64,000 nt of DNA from Chryseobacterium indologenes (GTDB lineage Bacteria; Bacteroidota; Bacteroidia; Flavobacteriales; Weeksellaceae). The stretch is from the NCBI RefSeq assembly GCF_002025665.1, contig NZ_CP018786.1, positions 1,426,001 to 1,490,000 of the forward strand. The letters are read 5' to 3'. How positions within the stretch are numbered: the first letter of the stretch is position 1; each line of letters opens with the position of its first letter. Below are positions 44,166-52,597 of this stretch, piece after piece. Under the pieces are notes generated by a model, which had not been told where the DNA came from, did not search any database, and worked only from the letters and a program-made list of their open reading frames with translations. The position numbers were made by a program, and so were the translations under genes.

Positions 44166-44996
44166 GCTCCAACCTACTCTATCAACTGCAACGGCCGTTT
44201 AGTACAACTGGACACCCCAAAAATCATGGGAATCCTCAATATGACACCGGATTCTTTCTCTGACGGCGGAAAATTCAATAATGAAAAATCAGCATTGAAA
44301 CATGCAGAAAAACTTTTGAAGGACGGAGCTGAAATATTGGATATTGGTCCTCAGTCTACACGTCCCAATGCTGAATTTTTAAGCACCGAAGAGGAAATAA
44401 ACAGAATAGGAAATCTGATTTCTCTGATCAAAAAAGAATTTACGGAAGCATTGATTTCTCTGGATACTTTTTATGCAGAAACAGTAAGATTCGGATTCAA
44501 TGAAGGAATTGATCTGATCAATGATATCTCTGGCGGCCAGTATGATGCCAATATGTTTGATACCGCTGCTGCAACGAAACTTCCTTATATCCTGATGCAT
44601 GTAAACCCTTCCTACGAAACCATGCATGATAAGATAAAGTTCGAAGATATTACACTGGAAGTGAATCATTATTTTGCTAAAAAAACAATAGAACTTTTAG
44701 AAAAAGGAGTGAATGATATCATTCTTGATCCTGGTTTTGGTTTTGGAAAAACAGTAGAAGATCAGATGAAAATGATCCATGAAGTTGAATATCTGGGATT
44801 TGGAAAATTTCCTCTTTTAATAGGTATCTCCAGAAAATCATTTATCTATAAACCTCTTGGGAAATCCCCTTTGGATATTAATGAAGAAACACAAAAACTT
44901 CACATGAAAGTTTTGGAACAGGGTGCAAAGATTTTAAGAGTTCATGATGTGGCTGAAGCAAAGAAAACATTGAACCAATTTTTACAAAAAAAATAA
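44130..44996 (+). CDS. folP: Dihydropteroate synthase
   Basis: FolP joins p-aminobenzoate and dihydropterin pyrophosphate to dihydropteroate in folate synthesis and is the sulfonamide target. The 288-residue protein has PKIMGILNMTPDSFSDGGKF near residue 31-50, AEILDIGPQSTRPNA, ISLDTFYAETVRFGF, LINDISGGQYDANMFD, ILMHVNPSYETM, IILDPGFGFGKTVEDQMKMI and PLLIGISRKSFIYKPLGKS. The first 15 residues (MLSNPPTLQPSDAPT) come from a repeat and are not expected in the family; homologues usually start close to SINCNGRL. No other ATG is near, so the repeat seems to supply the start, unless translation begins at a non-ATG codon. Confidence 0.9.
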   Translation: MLSNPPTLQPSDAPTYSINCNGRLVQLDTPKIMGILNMTPDSFSDGGKFNNEKSALKHAEKLLKDGAEILDIGPQSTRPNAEFLSTEEEINRIGNLISLIKKEFTEALISLDTFYAETVRFGFNEGIDLINDISGGQYDANMFDTAAATKLPYILMHVNPSYETMHDKIKFEDITLEVNHYFAKKTIELLEKGVNDIILDPGFGFGKTVEDQMKMIHEVEYLGFGKFPLLIGISRKSFIYKPLGKSPLDINEETQKLHMKVLEQGAKILRVHDVAEAKKTLNQFLQKK

Positions 44997-45011
44997 AAAG
45001 TGCAAAAAAAC

Positions 45012-45041
45012 TTGTGAGTAATTAAAAAGTTTATACATTTG
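45012..45041 (+). promoter_or_regulatory. Promoter of the ilv operon leader
   Basis: TTG at 45012-45014, a 19-bp spacer and TACATTTG at 45034-45041 give a complete Bacteroidetes promoter (TTG-N19-TAnnTTTG). The ATG of the first leader ORF follows the element after 4 nt. Confidence 0.8.
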
Positions 45042-45045
45042 CAGT

Positions 45046-45129
45046 ATGAATTTTACGAATCAGAAAAATATTATTGTCATTTCTATTATTGCTGTTGTCA
45101 TTAACAACAGGAAGGAAACGGCATTTTAA
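45046..45129 (+). CDS. Leader peptide 1 of the ilv operon
   Basis: The 27-residue ORF (start MNFTNQKN) contains the run IIVISIIAVVI, nine Ile/Val among eleven residues, and ends NNRKETAF. Its codons 10-19 are the stall site for low Ile or Val. Near the ORF end GAAACGG (45115-45121) can pair with CCGTTTC (45159-45165), and TTTT after it with AAAA, opening terminator 1. The start is at or next to the predicted transcription start (leaderless), as in the tyrA leader. The bias of the sequence toward one amino-acid class, the position and the pairing support a regulatory ORF rather than a functional peptide. Confidence 0.8.
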   Translation: MNFTNQKNIIVISIIAVVINNRKETAF

Positions 45130-45154
45130 ATAGATTTTAATTTAAATTATATAT

Positions 45155-45187
45155 AAAACCGTTTCAGATTATGAAACGGTTTTTTTT
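45155..45187 (+). terminator. Attenuator terminator 1 of the ilv operon
   Basis: AAAACCGTTTC and GAAACGGTTTT form an 11-bp stem around a 7-nt loop, followed by a T tract. Its 5' arm is also complementary to GAAACGG at the end of leader ORF 1. Confidence 0.88.
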
Positions 45188-45214
45188 GTTTTTAATTTTT
45201 TATAGTATAAGAAT

Positions 45215-45271
45215 ATGTATCAGTTATTATCAGTAATTATTATCGTCATTATTATTCCCTTGCGTCTGTGA
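45215..45271 (+). CDS. Leader peptide 2 of the ilv operon
   Basis: The 18-residue ORF reads MYQLLSVIIIVIIIPLRL: six Ile, two Val and four Leu. Codons at 45236-45256 carry the Ile/Val run. TGTGAGA (45267-45273), which includes the stop codon TGA at 45269-45271, is complementary to TCTCACA (45307-45313) in the 5' arm of terminator 2, and GG/CC pairs extend it. A ribosome that finishes the ORF would cover this segment and allow termination; a ribosome stalled at Ile codons would free it. It has no good SD sequence. Confidence 0.82.
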   Translation: MYQLLSVIIIVIIIPLRL

Positions 45272-45301
45272 GAAGGAAGGTGTATGACTGTACATATATT
45301 G

Positions 45302-45332
45302 AGCCCTCTCACACTGTGAGAGGGCTTTTTTT
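45302..45332 (+). terminator. Attenuator terminator 2 of the ilv operon
   Basis: AGCCCTCTCAC and GTGAGAGGGCT form a perfect 11-bp stem with a 3-nt loop, followed by T6, 35 bp before the ilvE start. Confidence 0.92.
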
Positions 45333-45366
45333 ATTCTCATTTGTTAATTTTTTAAACCTCTATAAC

Positions 45367-46239
45367 ATGTATTACAACGACGACACGACCATCTATTTTG
45401 ACGGAAAATTTATGAAAGCTAAAGATGCCGGAACCGATCTGTATGGACAATCTCTTCACTATGGTTACTCTGTTTTTGAAGGAATTAAATCCTACAGCAC
45501 AGATCATGGAACTCAGATTTTTAAAGCAAAAGAACACTATGAAAGACTGAAAAGATCAGCAGAGCTCATGCATATTCCTTTCGATTATTCGGTAAATCAG
45601 CTTACAGAACTTACCTATGAACTTCTGGATCGTAATGGATTTACAGATGCTTATATCCGTCCATTGGTTACGTGTTCTCCCAATATGTCTCTCTCAAAAG
45701 GACAAAAATCTTACCTGTCACTTCTTGCCTGGGAATGGAATAACGGCTATCTGGCAGATAAAATGAAAATTATGACTTCCCCTTTTCAACGTCCTAATCC
45801 TAAAGCTTTCAAGGTGGAAGCCAAAGTAGGAGGACATTATGTAAACTCAATATTAGCCTGTCAGGATGCCAAAGATAAAGGTTATGATGAAGCGTTGGTT
45901 CTGGATGAAAACGGAAATGTTGCTGAGAGTTCAGGTGCTAATGTTTTCTATGAAAAAGCCGGGGTTTTATATACCCCGGCCAAAGGAAGTATCCTTCCGG
46001 GAATTACAAGACAAACCGTGATGGAGATCTGCGGCGAGCTTGACATTCCTGTAAAAGAAACCTTTTTTAAACCTGAGGAAATGCGGGGTGCAGATGCAGG
46101 TTTTTTCTGTGGTACAGCAGCAGAAATTGTTGCCCTGGATTCACTTGATGATGTTCCTTTTACCAAAGACTGGGAAAACACTGCAAGTGGGAGAGTACAA
46201 CAGGCATATTTAAAATTAGTAAGAGTTCTGTCATTGTAA
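45367..46239 (+). CDS. ilvE: Branched-chain amino acid aminotransferase
   Basis: IlvE transfers the amino group to the keto acids of Val, Ile and Leu (PLP enzyme, fold type IV). The start at 45367 (MYYNDDTTIYFDGKFMKAKD) gives 290 residues; a start at 45268 would run through terminator 2 and the leader and is rejected. Motifs seen: LYGQSLHYGYSVFEGIKSY, SLLAWEWNNGY, KVGGHYVNSILACQDAKDKG with the PLP Lys region nearby (EAKVGGHY), EALVLDENGNVAESSGANVF and GSILPGITRQTVMEI. It is first structural gene of the operon. Confidence 0.95.
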   Translation: MYYNDDTTIYFDGKFMKAKDAGTDLYGQSLHYGYSVFEGIKSYSTDHGTQIFKAKEHYERLKRSAELMHIPFDYSVNQLTELTYELLDRNGFTDAYIRPLVTCSPNMSLSKGQKSYLSLLAWEWNNGYLADKMKIMTSPFQRPNPKAFKVEAKVGGHYVNSILACQDAKDKGYDEALVLDENGNVAESSGANVFYEKAGVLYTPAKGSILPGITRQTVMEICGELDIPVKETFFKPEEMRGADAGFFCGTAAEIVALDSLDDVPFTKDWENTASGRVQQAYLKLVRVLSL

Positions 46240-46390
46240 ATATTTTGAATTTAAATATTTGATTATCAGTTAAATGATTCTGTTTTCTTAATAATTGAAT
46301 ATTGTAATTTTTAGAAAAAACAAAAATGAAAAGAATATTACAAAATGTAGTTTTGGATCAAAATTTAGTAAAGAACTCTATTTGAAGAAG

Positions 46391-46426
46391 ATGAAAAGAA
46401 TAGAAAATGTAGGAAAAGTATGTTAA
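46391..46426 (+). other. 11-codon upstream ORF overlapping the ilvD start
   Basis: ATGAAAAGAATAG... encodes 11 residues ([11 protein letters not shown]) and stops at TAA 46424-46426, which overlaps the ilvD ATG (46420-46422) in another frame. It could couple ilvD to upstream translation, but a chance ORF of this size is common. Confidence 0.3.
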
Positions 46427-48102
46427 ATAAATATTCAAAAACATTCACGCAAAATAGCGAACAACCCGCAGCCAAAGCCATGTTGTACGGGATAGGATTT
46501 ACAGAAGAAGATATGCATAAGGCTCAGGTCGGAATTGCCAGCATGGGCTATGACGGTAACACTTGTAATATGCATTTGAATGATCTGGCTCAGGTGGTAA
46601 AAAAAGGGACATGGAATCATGGATTAGCCGGATTGATTTTTAACACCATCGGAGTAAGTGACGGAATGAGCAACGGAACAGATGGAATGCGCTATTCTCT
46701 GGTAAGTCGTGATGTAATTGCAGACAGTATTGAAGCCATCTGTGGAGCACAATACTACGACGGATTGATCGCATTACCAGGCTGCGACAAAAATATGCCG
46801 GGAACCATCATCGCAATGGGAAGGCTGAACAGACCATCCATCATGGTATACGGAGGAACTATTGCTCCCGGCTGCTATAAGGGTGAACAGCTTAACATTG
46901 TTTCTGCTTTTGAAGCATTGGGGAAAAAGATAGCCGGAGAAATCACTGAAGAAGATTTTGATGGAGTTGTGAAAAATTCTTGTCCCGGAGCAGGCGCATG
47001 TGGCGGAATGTATACAGCCAATACAATGGCTTCTGCCATAGAAGCATTAGGAATGAGTCTTCCGTATTCTTCTTCCAATCCTGCTTTAAGCAAAGAAAAA
47101 CAGGAAGAATGCCTTGAAGCAGGAAAATATCTGAAAGTGTTACTGGAAAAAGACATTAAACCTTCGGATATCATGACCCGAAAAGCTTTTGAAAATGCGC
47201 TGCGAATGATTGTTATTCTTGGAGGAAGTACCAATGCCGTTCTGCATTTTATAGCCATGGCAAAAAGTGTAGGAGTGCCGCTTACTCAGGATGATTTCCA
47301 GAAGATGAGTGATAAAACTCCGGTGTTGGCAGATTTAAAACCAAGTGGAAAATACCTGATGCAGGATCTGTATGAGCATGGAGGAATACCATCAGTCATG
47401 AAGTATCTTTTAAACCAAGGATTATTACACGGTGATTGTTTAACAGTAACCGGAAAGACTTTAGCTGAAAATTTAGAAAATGTTCCGGATCTGGATTTCA
47501 ATACTCAAAAAATTATTAAACCATTATCAGAACCTGTAAAAGAAACAGGACATCTGAGAATATTATACGGAAACCTCGCTGAAAAGGGAAGTGTAGCCAA
47601 AATTACAGGAAAGGAAGGCGAACGTTTCGTAGGTAAAGCCCGTGTATTTGATGGTGAAAAAAATCTGATCAGAGGAATTCAGGATGGAACCGTACAACAT
47701 GGTGATGTTATCGTTATCCGTCATGAAGGTCCGAAAGGAGCTCCAGGAATGCCGGAAATGCTGAAACCCACCAGCGCACTGATAGGAGCAGGACTAGGAA
47801 GCAGTGTAGCCTTGATTACAGACGGAAGATTCAGCGGAGGAACCCATGGTTTCGTAGTAGGACATATCACTCCTGAAGCTCATGAAGGAGGTCTGATTGC
47901 TTTTGTAAACGATGATGACCTGATTGAAATTGATGCTGTCAACAATACCATACAGCTCAAAGTTTCAGAAGAAGAAATAGAAAGAAGAAAGAAAGGATGG
48001 CAAAAACCAGCCCTTAAAGTACAGAAAGGATTGCTTTATAAATATGCATTAACAGTATCATCAGCCGCAGAAGGCTGTGTAACAGACGAAATCACTCAAT
48101 AA
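46420..48102 (+). CDS. ilvD: Dihydroxy-acid dehydratase
   Basis: IlvD dehydrates the dihydroxy acids to the keto acids of Val and Ile with a [2Fe-2S] or [4Fe-4S] cluster. The 560-residue protein has the cluster ligands in [10 protein letters not shown] (near 125) and [20 protein letters not shown] (near 200), plus [31 protein letters not shown] sequence ([20 protein letters not shown]) and [20 protein letters not shown]. It follows ilvE after 180 bp, and ilvB starts 4 bp after its stop. Confidence 0.96.
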   Translation: MLNKYSKTFTQNSEQPAAKAMLYGIGFTEEDMHKAQVGIASMGYDGNTCNMHLNDLAQVVKKGTWNHGLAGLIFNTIGVSDGMSNGTDGMRYSLVSRDVIADSIEAICGAQYYDGLIALPGCDKNMPGTIIAMGRLNRPSIMVYGGTIAPGCYKGEQLNIVSAFEALGKKIAGEITEEDFDGVVKNSCPGAGACGGMYTANTMASAIEALGMSLPYSSSNPALSKEKQEECLEAGKYLKVLLEKDIKPSDIMTRKAFENALRMIVILGGSTNAVLHFIAMAKSVGVPLTQDDFQKMSDKTPVLADLKPSGKYLMQDLYEHGGIPSVMKYLLNQGLLHGDCLTVTGKTLAENLENVPDLDFNTQKIIKPLSEPVKETGHLRILYGNLAEKGSVAKITGKEGERFVGKARVFDGEKNLIRGIQDGTVQHGDVIVIRHEGPKGAPGMPEMLKPTSALIGAGLGSSVALITDGRFSGGTHGFVVGHITPEAHEGGLIAFVNDDDLIEIDAVNNTIQLKVSEEEIERRKKGWQKPALKVQKGLLYKYALTVSSAAEGCVTDEITQ

Positions 48103-48106
48103 AAAT

Positions 48107-49831
48107 ATGGAAAACCTTAATCTATCAACAGAAATACAATTGAGCGGAAGTCGCATTATTCTTGAAGCATTTCTTCAGGAAGGGGTGAAAACCGTTTTCG
48201 GATATCCGGGAGGTGCTATTATTCCTATTTATGATGCCCTTTATGATTATAAAGAAAATCTGAAACATATACTTGTACGTCATGAGCAGGCAGCAGTACA
48301 TGCAGCACAAGGTCTGGCAAGAGTCTCAGGAGAAGTCGGGGTTGTATTGGCAACAAGCGGCCCCGGAGCTACCAATCTTGTAACAGGTTTAGCGGATGCG
48401 TTATTGGATAATACACCTTTGGTCTGTATTACAGGACAGGTTTTTGAACACCTTCTCGGAACCGATGCCTTTCAGGAAATAGATGTAATGAATGTCACAA
48501 GCCCGGTTACCAAATGGAATTATCAGGTAACCGATGCCAATGAGCTTCCTGAAGTATTGGCAAAAGCATTTTACATTGCAAAATCTGGTCGTCCCGGTCC
48601 CGTACTGATTGATGTGACTAAAAATGCCCAGCTGCAGTCTGTTGATTATAAAGGATATTCTCCATGCCATTCATTGAGAAGTTATAAACCCGATCCTGAT
48701 CCATGTTTTGATAGCATCGAAAAAGCGGCAGAGCTGATCAATAATGCAGTAAAACCATTTATCATCGCAGGACAGGGGATTATGCTGGGGAAAGCAGAAA
48801 AAGAGTTTCTGCAGTTTGCTGAAAAGTCAGGAATTCCGGTAGCATGGACTGTTTTAGGGATGAGTGCTATTCCTACTAACCACCCGCAAGCAGTAGGAAT
48901 GGTAGGAATGCACGGAAACTATGGACCGAATATATTAACCAATGAATGCGATGTCTTAATTGCGATCGGAATGAGGTTCGATGACCGAGTGACCGGTAGA
49001 CTGGATCAGTATGCAAAACAGGCCAGAATTATTCATCTGGATATTGATAATGCAGAGATCAATAAAAATGTAAAAGTAGACGTTCCGGTTCTTGGAAACT
49101 GTAAGCATACGCTTCCTCTGCTTACAGAAAAAATTATAGAGAGAGAATATCACCACTGGCATGAACGATTTAAAAAATGTCATGAAATTGAAAGCATCAA
49201 TCTGATCCATACAGAACTGTATCCTGAGGAAGGTGAGATCACGATGGGAGAAGTTATCCGCCATTTGAATGAGATGACAGCAGGTGAGGCAATTATTGTA
49301 ACCGATGTAGGACAGCATCAGATGGCGACGTGCCGCTATTCGCAATTTAAACATTCCCGAACCAACGTTACAAGTGGAGGATTGGGTACGATGGGATTCT
49401 GTCTTCCCGCGGCAATAGGAGCGTCTTATGCAGAAACCAACCGCCCTGTGATAGCAGTGATGGGCGATGGAGGAGCTCAGATGAATATTCAGGAACTGGG
49501 AACTATTATGCAGTATCATCCGGAAGTGAAGATTTTAATCCTGAATAATTGCTATCTGGGAATGGTAAGGCAGTGGCAGGAATTGTTTCATGAAGAAAGA
49601 TATTCCTCAGTAGATATTCAGAGCCCTGATTTTGTTCAGGTAGCTAAGGGATATAATATAGCTGGGAAGAAAGTATCCGAGAGAGAAGAACTTAAGTGGG
49701 CACTTCGTGAAATGCTTGATCATAAAGGATCTTTCCTCCTTGAAGTGATGACAGGAAAAGAACACAATGTATTTCCGATGATTCCCCAGGGAAAAAGTGT
49801 TTCGGAGATTGTATTAAATAATAAAGTTTAA
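48107..49831 (+). CDS. ilvB: Acetolactate synthase large subunit
   Basis: This thiamine-diphosphate enzyme joins two pyruvates, or pyruvate and 2-ketobutyrate. The 574-residue protein shows VFGYPGGAIIPIYDALYDYK with ILVRHEQAAVHAAQGLARVS (cofactor-activating Glu), LATSGPGATNLVTGLADALL, MRFDDRVTGRLDQYAKQARI, IVTDVGQHQMATCRYSQFKH and VIAVMGDGGAQMNIQELGTI with the GDG-N ThDP/Mg motif. FAD-binding regions are in the middle. It is coupled with ilvN by 11 bp. Confidence 0.96.
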   Translation: MENLNLSTEIQLSGSRIILEAFLQEGVKTVFGYPGGAIIPIYDALYDYKENLKHILVRHEQAAVHAAQGLARVSGEVGVVLATSGPGATNLVTGLADALLDNTPLVCITGQVFEHLLGTDAFQEIDVMNVTSPVTKWNYQVTDANELPEVLAKAFYIAKSGRPGPVLIDVTKNAQLQSVDYKGYSPCHSLRSYKPDPDPCFDSIEKAAELINNAVKPFIIAGQGIMLGKAEKEFLQFAEKSGIPVAWTVLGMSAIPTNHPQAVGMVGMHGNYGPNILTNECDVLIAIGMRFDDRVTGRLDQYAKQARIIHLDIDNAEINKNVKVDVPVLGNCKHTLPLLTEKIIEREYHHWHERFKKCHEIESINLIHTELYPEEGEITMGEVIRHLNEMTAGEAIIVTDVGQHQMATCRYSQFKHSRTNVTSGGLGTMGFCLPAAIGASYAETNRPVIAVMGDGGAQMNIQELGTIMQYHPEVKILILNNCYLGMVRQWQELFHEERYSSVDIQSPDFVQVAKGYNIAGKKVSEREELKWALREMLDHKGSFLLEVMTGKEHNVFPMIPQGKSVSEIVLNNKV

Positions 49832-49842
49832 AAATATAAAAG

Positions 49843-50124
49843 ATGAAAACAGATCATAAAGAATATACCATTACAGCGTATACAGAAGATTATTTAGGAT
49901 TGATCAGCCGCATCAATGCTATTTTTTCAAGAAGAAGAATTTCTATGGTGACCTTCAATGTAGGACCCTCAGAAATAGAAAAAGTAAAAAAGTTTGTCAT
50001 TGTAATCCGGGAAACAGAAGATTCTGTTCAGAAGATCAGCAGACAAATGGAAAAACAGGTTGACGTTCTGGAAGTACATTACCACAGAAATCCATACCTG
50101 AAGGCAGTAGAATATGCCAGCTAA
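49843..50124 (+). CDS. ilvN: Acetolactate synthase small subunit
   Basis: The 93-residue ACT-domain protein matches the regulatory subunit, which confers valine feedback and raises activity: YTITAYTEDYLGLISRINAI, SRRRISMVTFNVGPSEIEKV and QMEKQVDVLEVHYHRNPYLK. It has a single ACT domain and lacks the second, C-terminal domain of the long forms (about 160 residues), as expected for the short IlvM/IlvN type. It is between ilvB and ilvC. Confidence 0.9.
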   Translation: MKTDHKEYTITAYTEDYLGLISRINAIFSRRRISMVTFNVGPSEIEKVKKFVIVIRETEDSVQKISRQMEKQVDVLEVHYHRNPYLKAVEYAS

Positions 50125-50171
50125 ATGTAAAAATTAAACATCACAATCAATAATAAATAAAATCAAAAAAA

Positions 50172-51218
50172 ATGGCAAAATTGAATTTTGGAGGAGTAGA
50201 GGAGAACGTAGTAACAAGAGAAGAATTTCCGTTGGAAAAAGCTCAGGAAGTATTAAAGAATGAAGTCGTAGCGGTAATTGGATATGGAGTACAGGGACCG
50301 GGGCAGGCTTTAAACCAGAAAGATAATGGAATTAATGTAATTGTAGGACAGAGAAAAAACTCCAAATCATGGGATAAAGCAGTTGCAGACGGATTTGTAC
50401 CAGGGGAAACTTTATTTGAAATCGAAGAAGCACTGGAAAAAGGAACTGTCATCTGCTATCTTTTGAGTGATGCCGCACAGATAGAATATTGGCCGAAAGT
50501 AAAACAGCATCTTACCCCAGGAAAAGCATTATATTTTTCTCATGGTTTCGGAATTACTTTCAGTGAGCGTACAGGAATTGTTCCTCCTGCCGATGTAGAT
50601 GTATTTCTGGTAGCACCAAAAGGTTCAGGAACTTCATTGAGAAGAATGTTTCTGCAGGACAGAGGTTTGAACAGCAGTTTTGCCGTATATCAGGATGCTA
50701 CAGGAAAAGCCAGAGAAAGAGTAACCGCATTAGGAATTGCGATAGGAAGCGGATATCTGTTCGAAACTGACTTTAAAAAAGAAGTATACAGCGATCTTGC
50801 CGGAGAGCGTGGAACATTGATGGGAGCTGTTCAGGGAATATTTGCAGCCCAGTATGATGTATTGAGAAAAAACGGACACAGCCCTTCCGAAGCATTTAAC
50901 GAAACCGTAGAAGAATTAACCCAGTCATTAATGCCGTTGGTAGCAGAAAACGGAATGGACTGGATGTATGCCAATTGCAGTACAACCGCTCAAAGAGGAG
51001 CTTTGGATTGGTGGAAGCGTTTCAGAGATGCTACCTCGCCTTTGTTTGAAGAACTATATGACAACGTAGCTAAAGGAAACGAAGCACAACGTTCTATCGA
51101 CAGCAACAGTAAACCGGATTATCGTGAAAAATTAGAAGCTGAACTTACAGAGCTGAGAGAAAGCGAAATGTGGAAGGCTGGTAAGACGGTACGAAGCCTG
51201 AGACCCGAAAACAATTAA
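50172..51218 (+). CDS. ilvC: Ketol-acid reductoisomerase
   Basis: IlvC isomerises and reduces acetolactate or acetohydroxybutyrate with NADPH. The 348-residue protein has VAVIGYGVQGPGQALNQKDN (Rossmann GxGxxG), NVIVGQRKNSKSWDKAVADG with the NADPH-specific region, ALYFSHGFGITFSERTGIVP, VFLVAPKGSGTSLRRMFLQD and the acidic metal site AGERGTLMGAVQGIFAAQYD. The C-terminal helical domain ends RESEMWKAGKTVRSLRPENN. The length is that of class I enzymes. Confidence 0.96.
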   Translation: MAKLNFGGVEENVVTREEFPLEKAQEVLKNEVVAVIGYGVQGPGQALNQKDNGINVIVGQRKNSKSWDKAVADGFVPGETLFEIEEALEKGTVICYLLSDAAQIEYWPKVKQHLTPGKALYFSHGFGITFSERTGIVPPADVDVFLVAPKGSGTSLRRMFLQDRGLNSSFAVYQDATGKARERVTALGIAIGSGYLFETDFKKEVYSDLAGERGTLMGAVQGIFAAQYDVLRKNGHSPSEAFNETVEELTQSLMPLVAENGMDWMYANCSTTAQRGALDWWKRFRDATSPLFEELYDNVAKGNEAQRSIDSNSKPDYREKLEAELTELRESEMWKAGKTVRSLRPENN

Positions 51219-51232
51219 TTACTAAACAGATA

Positions 51233-52492
51233 ATGAAAGAGGAAGTAAGTTCCTTCGTTTTAGAGAATGTTTATAAAGCGGAGGAACGATTAAAAGATGT
51301 AGTGGTAAAAACACCTTTAGCTGTCAATAATAATCTGTCAGCCATTTATGAATCGAATATCCGTTTTAAAAGAGAAGATCTTCAGAGAGTAAGATCCTAT
51401 AAAATAAGAGGAGCCTATAATAAGATGGCTACCATGTCTGAGGAAGAACTTTCAAAAGGTGTTGTTTGTGCCAGTGCAGGAAATCATGCTCAGGGTGTTG
51501 CTTTTGCATGTCAGAGCATGAAGATTAAAGGAACTATTTTCATGCCTTTGCCAACTCCCGGACAAAAGCTTGAACAGGTAAAAATGTTTGGTGGAGAATA
51601 CATAGACGTTATTCTTTTCGGAGATACTTTTGATGCTGCGAAAGATGCTGCGATGAGGTTTTGTAAAGATCACAACAGTGTATTTATTCATCCATTTGAT
51701 GATCCTGCTATTATTGAAGGACAGGCTACAACGGCACTTGAGATTCTGGAACAGTCAGAAGGTCTAGTTGATTATCTTTTTGTTCCGATAGGTGGTGGTG
51801 GACTGGCAGCAGGAGTCTGTACTGTATTTCAGCATCTGTCTCCGCAAACAAAAATTATTGGTGTAGAACCCTCCGCAGCAGCAAGCATGAAAAAAGCCCT
51901 TGAAAAAGGGGAACCTGTTCTTCTCGAAAAGATAAGCCGTTTTGTAGACGGTGCAGCCGTACAACAAGTGGGAGATCTTACTTTTGAACGCTGTAAAAAT
52001 ATCCTGTATGATATGGCTACTGTAGATGAAGGACTGGTCTGCGAAACCATATTGTCGTTATACAATAAAGACGCTATTGTGGTGGAACCGGCGGGAGCCC
52101 TTTCAGTGGCTGTATTGGAAAAATACAGAGAGGAAATAAAAGGTAAAAATGTAGTGTGCATCATCAGCGGAAGCAATAATGACATTACCCGTATGGAAGA
52201 GATCAAAGAGAAAGCATTATTACATGCAGGATTAAAGCACTATTTCCTGGTCAGATTTCCACAGCGTCCCGGGGCATTGAAAGCTTTTGTAATGAATGTA
52301 CTCGGTCCTGATGACGATATTACTTATTTCGAGTATACCCAGAAAAACTCAAAAGAAAAAGGAATTGCAGTCGTAGGAATTGCTCTGAAACAAAATAAAG
52401 ATTTCACGACATTGATCGATAAGATGAAGCAGCATGATTTCTTTGTCAACTATCTGAACAATGATCCTTCTCTGATGAATTTGCTTATCTAA
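51233..52492 (+). CDS. ilvA: Threonine ammonia-lyase, biosynthetic
   Basis: IlvA converts threonine to 2-ketobutyrate, the entry to isoleucine. The 419-residue PLP protein has RFKREDLQRVRSYKIRGAYN with the PLP Lys (the usual SxKxRGA), VCASAGNHAQGVAFACQSMK, VPIGGGGLAAGVCTVFQHLS and VEPAGALSVAVLEKYREEIK. One ACT-like regulatory domain (about 330-419, HYFLVRFPQRPGALKAFVMN) is present, instead of the two of the E. coli enzyme, so its feedback control may be simpler. It is the last gene of the operon. Confidence 0.95.
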   Translation: MKEEVSSFVLENVYKAEERLKDVVVKTPLAVNNNLSAIYESNIRFKREDLQRVRSYKIRGAYNKMATMSEEELSKGVVCASAGNHAQGVAFACQSMKIKGTIFMPLPTPGQKLEQVKMFGGEYIDVILFGDTFDAAKDAAMRFCKDHNSVFIHPFDDPAIIEGQATTALEILEQSEGLVDYLFVPIGGGGLAAGVCTVFQHLSPQTKIIGVEPSAAASMKKALEKGEPVLLEKISRFVDGAAVQQVGDLTFERCKNILYDMATVDEGLVCETILSLYNKDAIVVEPAGALSVAVLEKYREEIKGKNVVCIISGSNNDITRMEEIKEKALLHAGLKHYFLVRFPQRPGALKAFVMNVLGPDDDITYFEYTQKNSKEKGIAVVGIALKQNKDFTTLIDKMKQHDFFVNYLNNDPSLMNLLI

Positions 52493-52566
52493 AATTTTTT
52501 TAATAGTTCCAAATCATATTCAATATTAAAGTATTTCGTATTTCAGATTCTAAAAACACAATGATG

Positions 52567-52597
52567 AAAAAAGCTTCACACTCTGTGAAGCTTTTTT
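52567..52597 (+). terminator. Terminator of the ilv operon
   Basis: AAAAAAGCTTCACA and TGTGAAGCTTTTTT form a perfect 14-bp stem with a 3-nt loop and a T tract, 75 bp after ilvA. Confidence 0.92.

Noticed and set aside
45268..45366. An N-terminal extension of IlvE starting at 45268
   Set aside because: It would cover the leader 2 stop and attenuator terminator 2, and its sequence is not like the family; the start at 45367 gives a normal 290-residue enzyme.
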